A stretch of 64,000 nucleotides of DNA from CAVTYH01 sp963738835 (GCA_963738835.1 CAVTYH010000005.1:496001-560000), one strand, 5' to 3'; positions 1-8,597 are shown, counted from the stretch's first letter. Notes: generated from the sequence alone by a model not told the origin. Made by a program: numbers and translations.

Positions 1-188
1 ACTTCCTGCATCACCACCGCGGCGGAACGAGCCCGAATGTAGCCGCGTGCTTCCGGCAGGCTCATGCGATACATGGCCTGATCGAGCCGCAAGGCGATGC
101 CGGCATGGCAGTTGCGGGCCACATCGACGGCCCACGCTATCACTTGTTGAGTCGAATCCGAGGGCCGAAACCAATTGCGAAGCCACAT
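1..188 (-). CDS. hypothetical protein, C-terminus beyond window edge
   Basis: An open frame reads leftwards from an ATG at 188 to the window edge, giving 62 codons that begin MWLRNWFRPSDSTQQVIAWA. A purine-rich stretch with AGGA lies about ten bases upstream of the ATG, a plausible ribosome binding site. The visible part is mixed hydrophobic and charged with no transmembrane segment and no motif I recognise. It lies outside the integrated element and should be a host gene. Function unknown. Confidence 0.5.
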   Translation of the reverse strand, partial: MWLRNWFRPSDSTQQVIAWAVDVARNCHAGIALRLDQAMYRMSLPEARGYIRARSAAVVMQE

Positions 189-516
189 AGCAAGAATCCT
201 TTCCACAATCGATGGAGTGGGCGCACGAACCCAACGCTTCACCAACAGCATCGTGATTTGCCGTGGGAACATTTAGTTTGCGAGCGAAAGGCAGCAGAAC
301 GTACCCGATGCTGGCAGCGGGACGATCTGAACCCGCCGGCGATTCAAGTTGTCTTGCGGAATAGTCGATTTGTTGGGGAGAGACTCTACGACGCACAAGG
401 CTTGACCGTCCAGCAGGGTTTTCCTAAGTTACCGAGATGCAAGCACGGCGGCTGTGTAACGTTTTACGGCAGTTGCCGCTACCGATGTGATCGAGGCAAA
501 ACTCTCGAATTAAGCT
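189..516. other. intergenic region before tRNA-Cys
   Basis: No open frame here looks coding. The stretch separates the divergently placed gene at the left edge from the tRNA and presumably holds the tRNA promoter, but I see no convincing -35/-10 pair. Confidence 0.4.
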
Positions 517-587
517 GGCCCGTCGCCAAGAGGCTAAGGCAGCGGATTGCAAATCCGCCATCGTCGGTTCGACTCCGACCGGCGCCT
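517..587 (+). tRNA. tRNA-Cys (GCA), acceptor stem one base short
   Basis: The cloverleaf folds by eye: D stem GCC/GGC, anticodon stem GCGGA/TCCGC with loop TTGCAAA (anticodon GCA), variable loop CATC, T arm GTCGG/CCGAC with loop TTCGACT, discriminator T as expected for Cys. The 3' acceptor strand CGGCGCC should pair with GGCGCCG, but the 5' strand reads GGCCCG, one G short at position 4. This could be an assembly deletion or a real lesion. CCA is not encoded. From 545 onwards the gene is the left attachment copy of the integrated element. Confidence 0.85.
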
Positions 588-589
588 CT
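545..589 (+). repeat. attL: 3' half of tRNA-Cys
   Basis: A 45-bp sequence from the anticodon stem to two bases past the discriminator, identical to 8521-8565. The flanks differ on both sides. It restores the 3' half of the tRNA after integration. Confidence 0.85.
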
Positions 590-610
590 TATCGCTGCTA
601 GTCGCACTGA

Positions 611-2050
611 CTAGCACAACATCGCCCTGCATTCATCTTGCGAAGCGCAGGGCGCTTCGTTTAGCGCCAAGCGAATTCCGTCGCTGTCGCTTGGTTTTGC
701 ACCGAATCGCACCGAATCGCGCGCTCTGCGCTGCGCCGCGCGTTGCCGCGCCTTCCGCGTCGTAAGTCGTGGCGTCGTCGGTTCCAGTTGCCTGCAGTGT
801 CGCCGTCTCGGCGTTTGCAGACTGCTGATGGTCGAAATCGGGTAGAGCATCGAGGGCACTCGCAGATCGTGCAGCCGGGCATGGGCGTAACGATCGACCG
901 TCAACCGTGACGTAGAATGTCGGGCCAACTCTTGGCGCTACCTTCACCGAGGCGCCACCGGCCACGATGCCGGAAATGTACGTGTGACGAGTGCTGTGGA
1001 AGTCGGCCACTTCGCCGGCTGCGTTGCGGTAGCACAGAAAATCCGACTTCTCACGTCGCTGCCGTTCCACTTCGTTGTCTTTGGCATCGGCGATCCAGGC
1101 GGCCCGTGCGGCTTCCAAATCGCTCCGTAGCATCCGCGCGGTGTTTTCGGGCATCGTGGCAAACAGCCGCTCGCCACGCGGCCTAACGGCCAGCCAACCG
1201 CGAATAAGGTCGGCCAGGTCGGACCGCAGCGGTTGCGTATCTTCACGTCGGCGCTTGCTGTACGCCGCTGCCACAATCACCGTTGCGTGGTCGGTCTCCA
1301 GATCGAACGATGCCGGCGTCAGGCTGCGCAACTCCGACGCTCGCAATCCGGTCCCCAGTGCCAGCCGGTAAAGCATCGTCCGATCAGGTCCGGCCAAATT
1401 GTGCATCGGCGTCGTGAGCTGTTCTACGACCCGGCAGCAAATAGCCAACCTCATCCGGCGTTAGTTCGCGCAGCAGTGCCGGCGGTCGGTTTCTTCGTTG
1501 AATCCGCGCAGTCCAACCAGCAAATCGTCGGGGCTCCGCTTTCGATCCACAGCCAACGGGTAAAGCTCTTGATCGACCGCAAGTAGGCGTTGCAAGTCCG
1601 CAGACTCATCGGCCTGCGCTTGGTTTCGTCTTTTGTTTTGCGATTGCCGGCCCGGCGAATCGTGTCGATGGCTTGCATGACACCGGCACCCATTAGACCG
1701 CGGAAAGTTTCGGCTTCGCACTGCCCAATGATGGCTTGAACGTGAGCGATCGTCAGGGCAACGTGCCGCGACGTGTTTTGCCGGGCTTCCAGATGCGCTT
1801 TGTAGTCGGCGACATGTTCGGCGATGGGCCGACGCCCTTCGATGCCGAACCGCTCCAGAGTGGCGTCAATCACGCCGGATCGACGTGCCGCGGCATCGGC
1901 TTCGTACTTCGCGGCCATGCGCTCGGCCGTGGCCTTATCAGTAGTCCGGCTGCACTGGGTTTTGCCGCCGGCCCGGTGTAATCCCACCAACGCGATGTAC
2001 CAATATCCGCCGCGATTGGCCTTCCCGCCACGTTTGAACACGGTTGCCAT
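611..2050 (-). pseudogene. tyrosine recombinase/integrase, several frameshifts
   Basis: The N-terminal part starts at the ATG at 2050 with an integrase-like arm and SAM-like core-binding region (about residues 1-165). The catalytic domain follows in pieces: box I TGLRASEL with the first Arg, then HSTRHTY and LARHSTSRLTVDRYAH, which supply the His-x-x-Arg, second His and Tyr nucleophile. To join them the frame must change near 1550, 1470 and 1430, and again near 930, so the enzyme cannot be read as one chain here. All catalytic residues are present across frames, so either the assembly has indels or decay is recent. The gene begins 4 bases after the XRE gene ends and reads toward attL. The true C-terminus is uncertain. 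Confidence 0.85.
624..653. terminator. hairpin between tRNA and integrase end
   Basis: Arms GCCCTGC (624-630) and GCAGGGC (647-653) can form a 7-bp stem with a 16-base loop. It sits between the tRNA and the converging integrase. There is no clear U tract, so terminator activity is only a suggestion. Confidence 0.3.
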
Positions 2051-2054
2051 TAGC

Positions 2055-2271
2055 TCACTTGCCTTTCGATTTCGTCAGTTCCAGGCCGAAGTGTGCAGCC
2101 AGTTTGTCGGCTATGTCGAGCCGCATTGATTGCTCACCGGCCATGAATTTCATCAATGACTGCCGCTTCACGCCGGTTGCTTGTTCAAGCGTCAGAAACG
2201 GCAGACCACTATCGACGATCGCCTTGCATCAGCGCATCCGACATCGATTGCGTCACCTTGCTCTTGGCCAT
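2055..2271 (-). CDS. XRE-family HTH regulator, one frameshift
   Basis: The ATG at 2271 begins MAKSKVTQSMSDALMQ. A +1 shift near 2222 gives a helix-turn-helix stretch LTLEQATGVKRQSLMKFMAG followed by a C-terminus ending at 2055, about 72 residues in all. The Gln-rich recognition helix and the family size fit a Cro/C1-like repressor. It is the first gene of an operon with the integrase, which starts 4 bases downstream. The palindrome directly before its start codon is the likely binding site for autoregulation. The frameshift could be an assembly indel. Confidence 0.65.
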
Positions 2272-2273
2272 GA

Positions 2274-2310
2274 TGTAACAATTATTACATAATTATCGAC
2301 CGCTTGTCAA
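2274..2310 (-). promoter_or_regulatory. promoter and palindromic operator of XRE-integrase operon
   Basis: On the minus strand TTGACA (2310-2305), a 17-base spacer and TAATAA (2287-2282) form a good sigma-70-like promoter. The imperfect palindrome TGTAACAATTATTACA at 2274-2289 overlaps the -10 box. The ATG at 2271 is so close that the transcript would be nearly leaderless. A repressor bound here would block polymerase. Spacing and palindrome are seen; repressor identity is inferred from the adjacent HTH gene. Confidence 0.6.
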
Positions 2311-2317
2311 ATGGTTT

Positions 2318-3504
2318 TCACAGATCGGCGATGTAGCGATACTCGCTGGCCTTGTTGCGTATGCCGCGACTGACGAGGGACAGCACGCCGTCCATCACCA
2401 ACAATCGCAGCCACTTATTCGCCAGCACATAGTGAATCCCAAGGAGTCGGCCGGCGGTGCGGCAGTCCAGATAGAAGGGCTCATCGCCGGGCATGCACTC
2501 TGCAGGACACGGCACAGCGCGACACACCAGCGAAGTGAGTCGGTTTCGTATCTCTCCGCGGCTTTCGGCAAAGGCTGTTGGATCGCTTCGGCAAATAACA
2601 TCGCAATCATTCCTCCTGCTGGAGTGTGAATATTGCTCCAACCTTCCAAAAAGTCGATCAAGGTTTCTTCAAATGGCTTGGTGGCGATCGTTGAGAGAGC
2701 GGCCTTGTGCCAAAGCCTGACAACGGGCTCCAGCGCTGCCCGATCGGCATTTGCGAAGCCGGGCATTCCCTTGACCAGACGAGCGAATTCGAACAACTTT
2801 GTGTGCCGTTGCCCTTCGGCAATCGGAAGAGTTCTATTGACCGCAGAAGTCAGATCATCAGCAGACGCTACACAAGAGTACACAGGAGTACCCAAGACAT
2901 GTCTTGTGTAATCGTGTGTATCTGCTGCTGGTCTGCTGCCTGCTGTCTGCAAAAGTCGGTCGATAACTTTGGCTGGCAAAGGTGCGGTCGGGCAATCGTC
3001 CAGCCAAATGAGCCAGCGGCGTGAGACTTGATTTGTTTTGCTGGGTGGCAGCAGAGATTGCGACCCTTTGCCGTTCGCTCCCAGCTTGATTTCCAGCTCT
3101 CCAAAATGGACAGTCGCTTTGCCGATGGCTTCGAGACTTTCGGTCCACGCAAAGAGGCGGTGTTGACCGCGGGTGCTCTGAAAAGTCGGCGTCACCGGCG
3201 GATCGGCGCCGTCGAAAAGGCGGGCGAAGTCCTTTCTGGCTTCTTCGCTGTCCTGCTCCACATCGATCATGCCGGACCGCGGGCCCCATAAGCAGCCCAC
3301 ATTAAGATCGCCGCGGATGGCAAAGGCGCGGTCTATTTCCCGCTTTGTCCATCGTTTCGACGGCCAGTCTTTGCCGACACTGCGATCGGTCCAGCCATCG
3401 CCGAGTGGGCTTTTGCTTCCAGGCGGGCAGAGCGTGATCGGCAAGCCGGCGCCGTGATAGTGGCATGCCGCCTCGTGGAGCTCTTTCATTGCGCGCCCTC
3501 CCAC
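2318..3504 (-). CDS. bifunctional DNA primase/polymerase (Prim-Pol) with C-terminal winged helix
   Basis: The N-terminal 200 residues match the Prim-Pol family: an early GLPITLCPPGSKSPLGDGW segment, then NVGCLWGPRSGMIDVE with the acidic metal-binding residues, and a later STRGQHRLFAW motif. The frame shifts near 2500; the other frame supplies a tail with RTAGRLLGIHYVLANKWLRL, a likely winged helix. The full product is about 395 residues. An internal Met five codons in (MKELHE) may be the true start. Such proteins initiate replication of plasmids, satellites and integrative elements, so this one probably replicates the excised circle. It overlaps the upstream small gene slightly, indicating one operon. 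Confidence 0.75.
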
Positions 3505-3893
3505 GCGAATCGCCGTTGTTCACCGATGTTGGAACGATCGGGGTTTTCGCGGAGCCACTCGACCTGCGCCAAGGCGATCGACCAGTCGCCAAACTGACAC
3601 CGGCCGGGCATGAGCATCTGGCCGGCAGGTCGGGGCGAAACCAGCGCGTTTGATGATTCCAGCCGAGACCAAAGCCCCAGGCACGGCACCGAGGCATACG
3701 GGGTCGATGTCCGCAGGCAGCTTGACGGCATTGCGAACGGAGTCGGCCGTTGCAGTTCCAACGCGGATGAGTGCTTCCAGCATGCGCCCGTCGCCCTGCG
3801 CAAGACGAAAGCTTCACGGCGCCGAGCCAACAAGTCGATGACCGCTTGTTTTTGACGCTGGTCTTTTCTTCCCCGGCTGGCAACGGTCGTTTG
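3486..3893 (-). CDS. small hypothetical protein with winged-helix-like core, frameshifted
   Basis: Three frames must be joined to read a continuous protein of about 130 residues: a basic N-terminus (KQAVIDLLARRREAFVLRRA), a core (LLEALIRVGTATADSVRNAV, then PGALVSAGIIKRAGF) and a tail ending in RRFAWEGAQ. The core pattern of helices followed by a Gly-containing turn resembles a winged helix. No ATG is visible in the first frame, so the start is unknown. It lies between the excisionase-like gene and the primase, whose first codons it overlaps. A role in element replication or regulation is inference from position only. Confidence 0.4.
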   Translation of the reverse strand, partial: QTTVASRGRKDQRQKQAVIDLLARRREAFVLRRATGACWKHSSALELQRPTPFAMPSSCLRTSTPYASVPCLGLWSRLESSNALVSPRPAGQMLMPGRCQFGDWSIALAQVEWLRENPDRSNIGEQRRFAWEGAQ

Positions 3894-3969
3894 CTAAGTG
3901 ATAGGCTGCATGCGTATTACTTGCTGCGTGGATCGTTTCCAGGGCCGTGCGCCAACGCCGGCACCTATT

Positions 3970-4185
3970 TCATTTGCTCTGACATCGGCCACCGCCATTC
4001 TGCCGCTCGGCAATAAATCGTTCTAGTTCGCGCACCGAAAACCGAACTGCGCGGCCGATCCGCGTGGCTTTTAAATCGCCGCAGTTCGCCAAGGTCCAAA
4101 TCGTTCGGCTTGAAACGCCCAGCATCTTCGCAGCGGTCGGCGTGTCCACCAGCAGCGGGGCCGGGGCGGAAGAAACTGCAACCAT
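3970..4185 (-). CDS. excisionase-like MerR/HTH_17 DNA-binding protein
   Basis: This 71-residue protein has the helix_turn_helix_17 pattern: VDTPTAAKMLGVSSRTIWTL, then DLKATRIGRAVRFSVRELERFI. It is the usual small recombination-directionality or regulator protein of integrative elements. GAGGTG lies six bases before the ATG at 4185, supporting this start. The inverted repeats at 4249-4378 sit immediately upstream and are candidate binding sites. Whether it acts as excisionase or as transcription factor cannot be told from sequence. Confidence 0.8.
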   Translation of the reverse strand: MVAVSSAPAPLLVDTPTAAKMLGVSSRTIWTLANCGDLKATRIGRAVRFSVRELERFIAERQNGGGRCQSK

Positions 4186-4248
4186 CGCATCACCTCATCG
4201 CTTCGTTCGGCTGCCGCGACGTGCGGCCGCCATAGACGATGGGCCAGC

Positions 4249-4378
4249 GTTCGACATTCGCGATGTCGAACAGTGTCGAACAGTGCGATGGATGAATGAA
4301 ATCGCTAGGACGTGCGGCGATTCGCGCCTGAAAAGAAAATCCGCCAAGTGTTCGGCATCGGATGTCGAACGATCGAAC
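4249..4378. repeat. cluster of ATGTCGAAC inverted and direct repeats
   Basis: GTTCGACAT (4249-4257) and ATGTCGAAC (4263-4271) form a perfect 9-bp inverted repeat. GTGTCGAAC follows at 4273-4281. A second pair is GTTCGGCAT (4350-4358) with ATGTCGAAC (4362-4370), then GATCGAAC at 4371-4378. The copies lie in the gap between the excisionase-like gene and the upstream hypothetical. They could be binding sites for the HTH protein or iterons of a replication origin used by the primase. Confidence 0.65.
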
Positions 4379-4388
4379 ACCCCGGCCG

Positions 4389-4977
4389 CTATTCTTCCTC
4401 GTTGTGGCCTTCACCCGGCGGGGTTTGCCCGTAGAGTGTGTGAGGGGAAAACTCCCCATTCAGCAGTTTCAGCGATGCCGCTAGTTTTGTTGTGTCTTGG
4501 CAGAGCGATTTGTACTTACCGGGGCCTTGAAATTGGGCGCTGAAGAATTCCGATGGCGCTCGAACTGGACACGCCGGCTTGTTGTGCCAATTCGTTTACG
4601 CCGATCGGCTCTGTGTTGAGGCAGCTACCGTCTTGGTACTGATGGTGCTTGGTCAGAGCAGCAATCAACTTCGTCTGCGCGTTGCCCTTTTGCGTTGATC
4701 GCTTCGGCCGCACGGGCTTTATCGCTGTGGTGAGCAAGTCGGTCGGTGCCGCCACGCCACTCGGTTCGCTGTTGGCCGCAAAGTCGCTCAACGTGCATTC
4801 TAGGTCGGATTCCACTAGTTTCAACAATCGCCGTAACGTCTCTGTGTGCTGTTCGAATGCTGTTACGTCTGCCGATCGGAGATCGCGGCATAGGTCGGAA
4901 TACGCCCGCGCCTCTCTCCTCGGCAAAGTGATCGCTGTCGAATTGCACATTTGCGCGATGGGTCTATTTCTCGCCAT
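4389..4977 (-). CDS. hypothetical protein with C-terminal HTH-like segment, one frameshift
   Basis: The ATG at 4977 opens a frame starting MARNRPIAQMCNSTAI. It reads a helical region, a Lys/Gln-rich linker and GVNELAQQAGVSSS, which resembles a helix-turn-helix. A +1 change near 4555 continues as PSEFFSAQFQGPGKYKSLC and ends in GEGHNEEE at 4389, giving about 195 residues. I do not recognise the family. It overlaps the preceding 39-codon gene by 14 bases and is the last gene before the inverted-repeat cluster, so it may be a regulator of the element. Confidence 0.5.
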
Positions 4978-5083
4978 CGGAGAATTCGTCGTGAAGCGCG
5001 CACAAAACCACGTACATCTCCTCCAGAGTAGGTGCGACTAGGCAGGAGCCAAAGATCGAGGGATAGGTTGGGTAGCGGTCCAC
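4964..5083 (-). CDS. 39-residue hypothetical protein, GTG start
   Basis: A short frame from a GTG at 5083 encodes MDRYPTYPSIFGSCLVAPTL and ends in LHDEFSDGEK, with a TAG overlapping the next gene's ATG region by 14 bases. It begins nine bases after the stop of the upstream small gene. Overlaps at both ends suggest translational coupling in one operon. No homology recognised; the small size leaves it uncertain. Confidence 0.4.
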   Translation of the reverse strand: MDRYPTYPSIFGSCLVAPTLEEMYVVLCALHDEFSDGEK

Positions 5084-5092
5084 GCTCGTGCT

Positions 5093-5242
5093 TCATTTTC
5101 CGAGCGCGACTTTTGCCTTGTTCGCCTCCCGTTTGCCCCACCCCTCCACGAATTCACGACAACGCGCTGAGGCGCGGTAGGGCTGAATAAGCTCGTCCAT
5201 TCTGGTGACCAGCGCGGCCAGCCAACTTGGAATCGAGTCCAC
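5093..5242 (-). CDS. 49-residue hypothetical protein, GTG start
   Basis: A GTG at 5242, preceded by AAGGCAGG at a workable distance, begins a frame MDSIPSWLAALVTRMDELIQ that ends with NKAKVALGK at 5093. It is helical and amphipathic. It is the first gene of the tight cluster with the 39-codon gene and the HTH-like hypothetical. The frame stays open further upstream to 5368 only through weak TTG starts and unlikely composition, so the short version is preferred. Confidence 0.4.
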   Translation of the reverse strand: MDSIPSWLAALVTRMDELIQPYRASARCREFVEGWGKREANKAKVALGK

Positions 5243-5413
5243 GAGAACCCTGCCTTTCCATCGGCCAGCCGGGCGGGGCGGGAAAAGGCAGGTAATCACG
5301 CTCCGCGCCGGGTGATTGTCGGCTGCGTCGCCGGAGCCGCAGCCACCCGAATTACGGAATTGTAGCAAGTATTGTATAATGCGGCGTCGGCGGCACGTTC
5401 ACAAGGCAGGACA

Positions 5414-7341
5414 ATGTCGATCGATGTTCAATGTACAAAGTGCAACCATCGGATGACCGTCAGTGATGACGCCGTTGGTGCTCTTCTCGCTTGTACAACC
5501 TGTCGGGCCCTGCTGCGAGTTGGCGTTGGGGAGGGCCCGAGAGGCCGCATCGCAGTACACCAGCGGCGTGCATCCGATCGTATGGGCAGCGATTGGCGGC
5601 GGCACGATTGCGGTTGTCGCTCTGATCGTCGGTCTGGCGTCCTTGCCTGGTAGCAATCAGGACACGGAGCCCAAGCCTGTTATCGCGGTTGCCAAAGAGC
5701 CTGTGGAGCTGGTCGAAGACAAGGCCGGGGCGACGACACCGCGCTGGCAGGATTCGCCACTCGTCGAAGAGCCGGCGGCAGTCGCTCCGACCATTCTTTC
5801 GGCCGAAGAGCTCTACGCACGTGTATCGCCGTCCGTTGTGACGGTCGTAGCAAACGATGAACGCGGAAGGCCAGCCGCGACAGGTTCAGGATTCTTCATC
5901 CAAGCCGAGTTGTTAAATGCACACTATCCCGATTGGAAATTCGAGTGCGACAATCAAATGGCCAAAGCAATGGTCAACATTGAAAAAACTCCCACTGAAG
6001 CGGGCTACGTTTTAACTAATTTCCATGTCGTCAAAGCTGCTGCCGATGCCGACATTGTGCTTGGCAACGGGAATAAGGGAAGGGCTTGGGGTATAGTCAC
6101 TGAGGACGAAAATGCTGACCTTGCATTACTTAAAGTTACCGTTCCGTCGAAGCAATCGATAAAAGGAGTGCCAATTGCAAGTGCGGATCCCCGCATTGGA
6201 TCAACGGTCTATGCAATGGGCAGTCCTCGAGGTCTGAGTGCGACTCTGAGCCAAGGAATTGTAAGCGGTATCCGCGAACTTCCCGAAATCGCGGCGGGCC
6301 GCTGGTTGCAGACAACTGCTCCGATCAGCCCGGGTTCAAGTGGCGGTCCAATCTTGCTTGCGGGATGGCACTGTTGCCGGCGTTGCGACCCTCACCAACC
6401 AAAGCGGCCAGAACTTAAACTTTGCGATTCCGGCATCAAGAATCCGAGCGTCACTGGCAGGCGATTCGCAGAGCGCGATTTAGGCGAAGGCGTCAGCATT
6501 GCGGCACATGAACTTAGTGCTATTACTGAATTCATCGCGAAGTCTGAGATCCCACCAAGAGTCACAAAGGAGACTGTCTCGCTCTTGGTGCATGCCGTAC
6601 TGGAAAGGGATGAAAGAGCGAAACTATGCCGAGGTCATTGCCAAAGCGGAAGCTGCAGAGACCTCGGTTCCCGATGAATAAAAGTATCTTTGCTATTACT
6701 TCATCGGTGAATCGAACTAAATGTTAATCCTGCCTGGAATGGTTGGAACTGAACAGGAGCTTGTCGCAAACTTCAACGCCGACGTGAAGTTCGGAATTTC
6801 CAGAAGTGCGCTTGAGAAAGCAACGGCCCTCAATCCCAGCTTTGCTCCAGTGTTCGCTGCATTGGCTAAGAACTATCGCGCGCTGGGTGGTGGATTGATG
6901 CGTTTTCGGCATCCGACACGGTAGTGAGGCGTCATGCCCCGATCCGGCAGTGCCTATCTAACACGTGGAAAGTGTTATGTGGATCTGAAGGAATATGATT
7001 CCGCAATTCACGATTTCCTTACCGCTGCCGATCTGATGCCGAATGACGGCAATTTATATGTTGAACTTGCAACTGCCTACGAATCAACTGGAGAATTTGC
7101 AAAGGCTATCTCTGCATTTGAGACGGCTTCCGATTACAGCGACGACGTAAACGTGGGCTGGGTTTTAACGCGAATCGCCGGTATTCAATTGAAGGTTGGA
7201 AACTATTCCAAAGCAATCGCCTCCTATGAAAAGGCCACAAAGGCAGGGGGTAATGGACACCGACTGGTGCGATCGACAAATTCAGAAATGCAAAGAGCGA
7301 TTGCGGTGACCACAACGGCTATCGAATGCGCACTGATTTAG
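5414..7341 (+). pseudogene. zinc ribbon-membrane-trypsin-like protease-TPR protein, multiple frameshifts
   Basis: From the ATG at 5414 the sequence encodes a zinc ribbon (CTKC and CTTC), then after a shift near 5540 a transmembrane segment (VWAAIGGGTIAVVALIVGLA), and a trypsin-like HtrA-type domain. The triad is visible: His in LTNFHVV, Asp in ENADLALLK, Ser in PGSSGGP. Further shifts near 6365 and 6480 and stops near 6680 and 6715 lead into TPR repeats (6720-7300), for instance AYLTRGKCYVDLKEYDSAI. It is the only plus-strand gene of the element and is its likely cargo. Either the gene is decaying or assembly quality is poor locally. Composition here is also more AT-rich than its surroundings. 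Confidence 0.7.
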
Positions 7342-7595
7342 TAAATGCGGGATTGCCTCTGCGCGCCTGCGCCCATTAGCCGAGGTCGTGGCAGCGGCGG
7401 GATCGCGGGCTTAACCAACCCCTCGGCACCGGTTACGATTCGTGTTCGCCGGATGCCGAGCGGTTAGATTCTTTGAATGGCAGTGTGCGGCCCGGCAATT
7501 TAGCACTCAGCAGATTTTGCTTAAATCCGCCCCTTCAAGCCGCAGTTGGTCCGTCGCCAGCTTCCTCTTGCTGCTTGCCATGCCGGCCAAAGCGC

Positions 7596-8063
7596 TCAAT
7601 CAGCTCCGTCATGTCCACGGGAGCCCTTCTTCTCTTTGGCGTTCGGTCGGTGCTCTTTCGCCGCAAGCGCCGTCAGCAGTATCTTCGCGATGAACACGCT
7701 GGGATTTTGCCGCGCCCAGTGCCACAGCGAATAAGCACCAGGATTACGCGCCCTCTCAGGTGTCATCTCACGCGGATCCGCCGCCAAGTTGTTATAGGTC
7801 CAGATGGCGTCCTTCCGTACCTCCTCCGCGGTGCACGGGCCATCGTAAAACACAGTGATCGTATTCTCGGCTCCCACGACGCGGGGGCAAGCGGCGGATA
7901 CTCGTCGAGCATGTGCTTGCCAGGCCGCTTGCTTGGCTTCGCGTCACGCTTCATGCCCGCCATGCGCAGCAATTGCCGTTTGCGTTCACGAAAGCTGCAG
8001 GCTTCAGCCCAGCGGCCTTCATGGCGAAGCCGATCGGTCGCCTCGATTCGTGTTTCGGACCAT
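7596..8063 (-). CDS. hypothetical island protein, frameshifted
   Basis: AAGGAG precedes an ATG at 8063. Two frames joined near 7870 give SETRIEATDRLRHEGRWAEA, then ERKRQLLRMAGMKRDAKPSK, and after the shift ENTITVFYDGPCTAEEVRKD followed by NPSVFIAKILLTALAAKEHR. The first part needs one more base change next to the ATG. The protein is charged with no membrane segment and no catalytic motif I know. It lies at the right end of the integrated element and reads away from attR. Function unknown; the 250 bases between it and the protease-TPR gene show nothing clear. Confidence 0.45.
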
Positions 8064-8235
8064 GGCGATGAACTCCTTGCCCAGATTGACAGATGAAAAA
8101 TACAGTGTCTCGTTTGCGCGATTAATACAGGTCTACTTGCAGAGTCGATCGACGGGGTCGCTGGGTCAAAAATGGGAGGCCGCAAGGGGCCCCCCCGACC
8201 GTGCGTCGCGGCGTCGTACGTCCGAGCGTCCCGCA

Positions 8236-8501
8236 TCACCGACGCCGCCTGTCGCGGGTGCTTTGCGAACGTGTGGCACTCGGCGTCGGCAACGATGATG
8301 CCTTGACCATCGCCAGGATCGCCAGCCTGGTGGCCTCGGGCAGGGTCGTGCCAGGCAGTCGATCAGTCGGGCCAGGTCGGGGTCGAGCAGCGTAGCGCGG
8401 CCAGGGACAATTGCGGACCGAGCGGATACGGCGAGAATCTCTGCACTAACTGCTGCCGCTTGGCTGCCGCGCCTTGCGAAAACCGGCGTTTTCTTCGGCA
8501 A
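8236..8501 (-). CDS. small hypothetical protein beside attR, frameshifted
   Basis: Reading left from next to attR, one frame gives SQAAAVSAEILAVSARSAIV and LLDPDLARLIDCLAR. A shift near 8350 continues as TLPEATRLAILAMVKAS and stops at 8236. The DPDLARLI...LPEA...ILAMVKA pattern is regular enough to look like a real protein of about 90 residues. The start is unclear; a TTG at 8501 is one choice. No function known. Confidence 0.35.
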
Positions 8502-8520
8502 TTCCGGGCAATGGCTACCT

Positions 8521-8565
8521 GATTGCAAATCCGCCATCGTCGGTTCGACTCCGACCGGCGCCTCT
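8521..8565 (+). repeat. attR: 3' half of tRNA-Cys
   Basis: A 45-bp copy identical to 545-589. Its 5' flank does not continue the tRNA, so it is not a functional gene. The terminator just after it shows that this was the original 3' end of the host tRNA locus. Confidence 0.85.
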
Positions 8566-8568
8566 CTC

Positions 8569-8597
8569 GCCACCGTTGGCCAACGGTGGCTTTTTTT
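8569..8597 (+). terminator. rho-independent terminator, originally of tRNA-Cys
   Basis: The palindrome GCCACCGTTGGCCAACGGTGGC (8569-8590, stem of at least 8 bp) is followed by seven T's. It starts three bases after attR. Before integration it would have ended tRNA-Cys transcription; it is now 8 kb away from the complete tRNA. Confidence 0.8.

Larger units (their letters stand above)
545..8565. mobile_element. tRNA-Cys-integrated genetic element, about 8.0 kb
   Basis: Identical 45-bp copies of the tRNA-Cys 3' half bound this segment at 545-589 and 8521-8565. A rho-independent terminator that fits the host tRNA follows the right copy. Inside, next to the left end and reading toward it, is a tyrosine integrase; then an XRE regulator, a primase-polymerase, a small winged-helix-like protein, an excisionase-like HTH protein, an inverted-repeat cluster, three small hypotheticals, and a protease-TPR cargo gene on the other strand. 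This is the classic arrangement of a tRNA-targeting integrative element or satellite. I see no capsid, portal, terminase or conjugation genes, so it is not a complete phage or ICE. Many of its genes are frameshifted. Confidence 0.85.

Noticed and set aside
105..614. 169-codon plus-strand frame covering the tRNA-Cys
   Set aside because: It runs through the tRNA and has no recognisable protein features; the tRNA explains the sequence.
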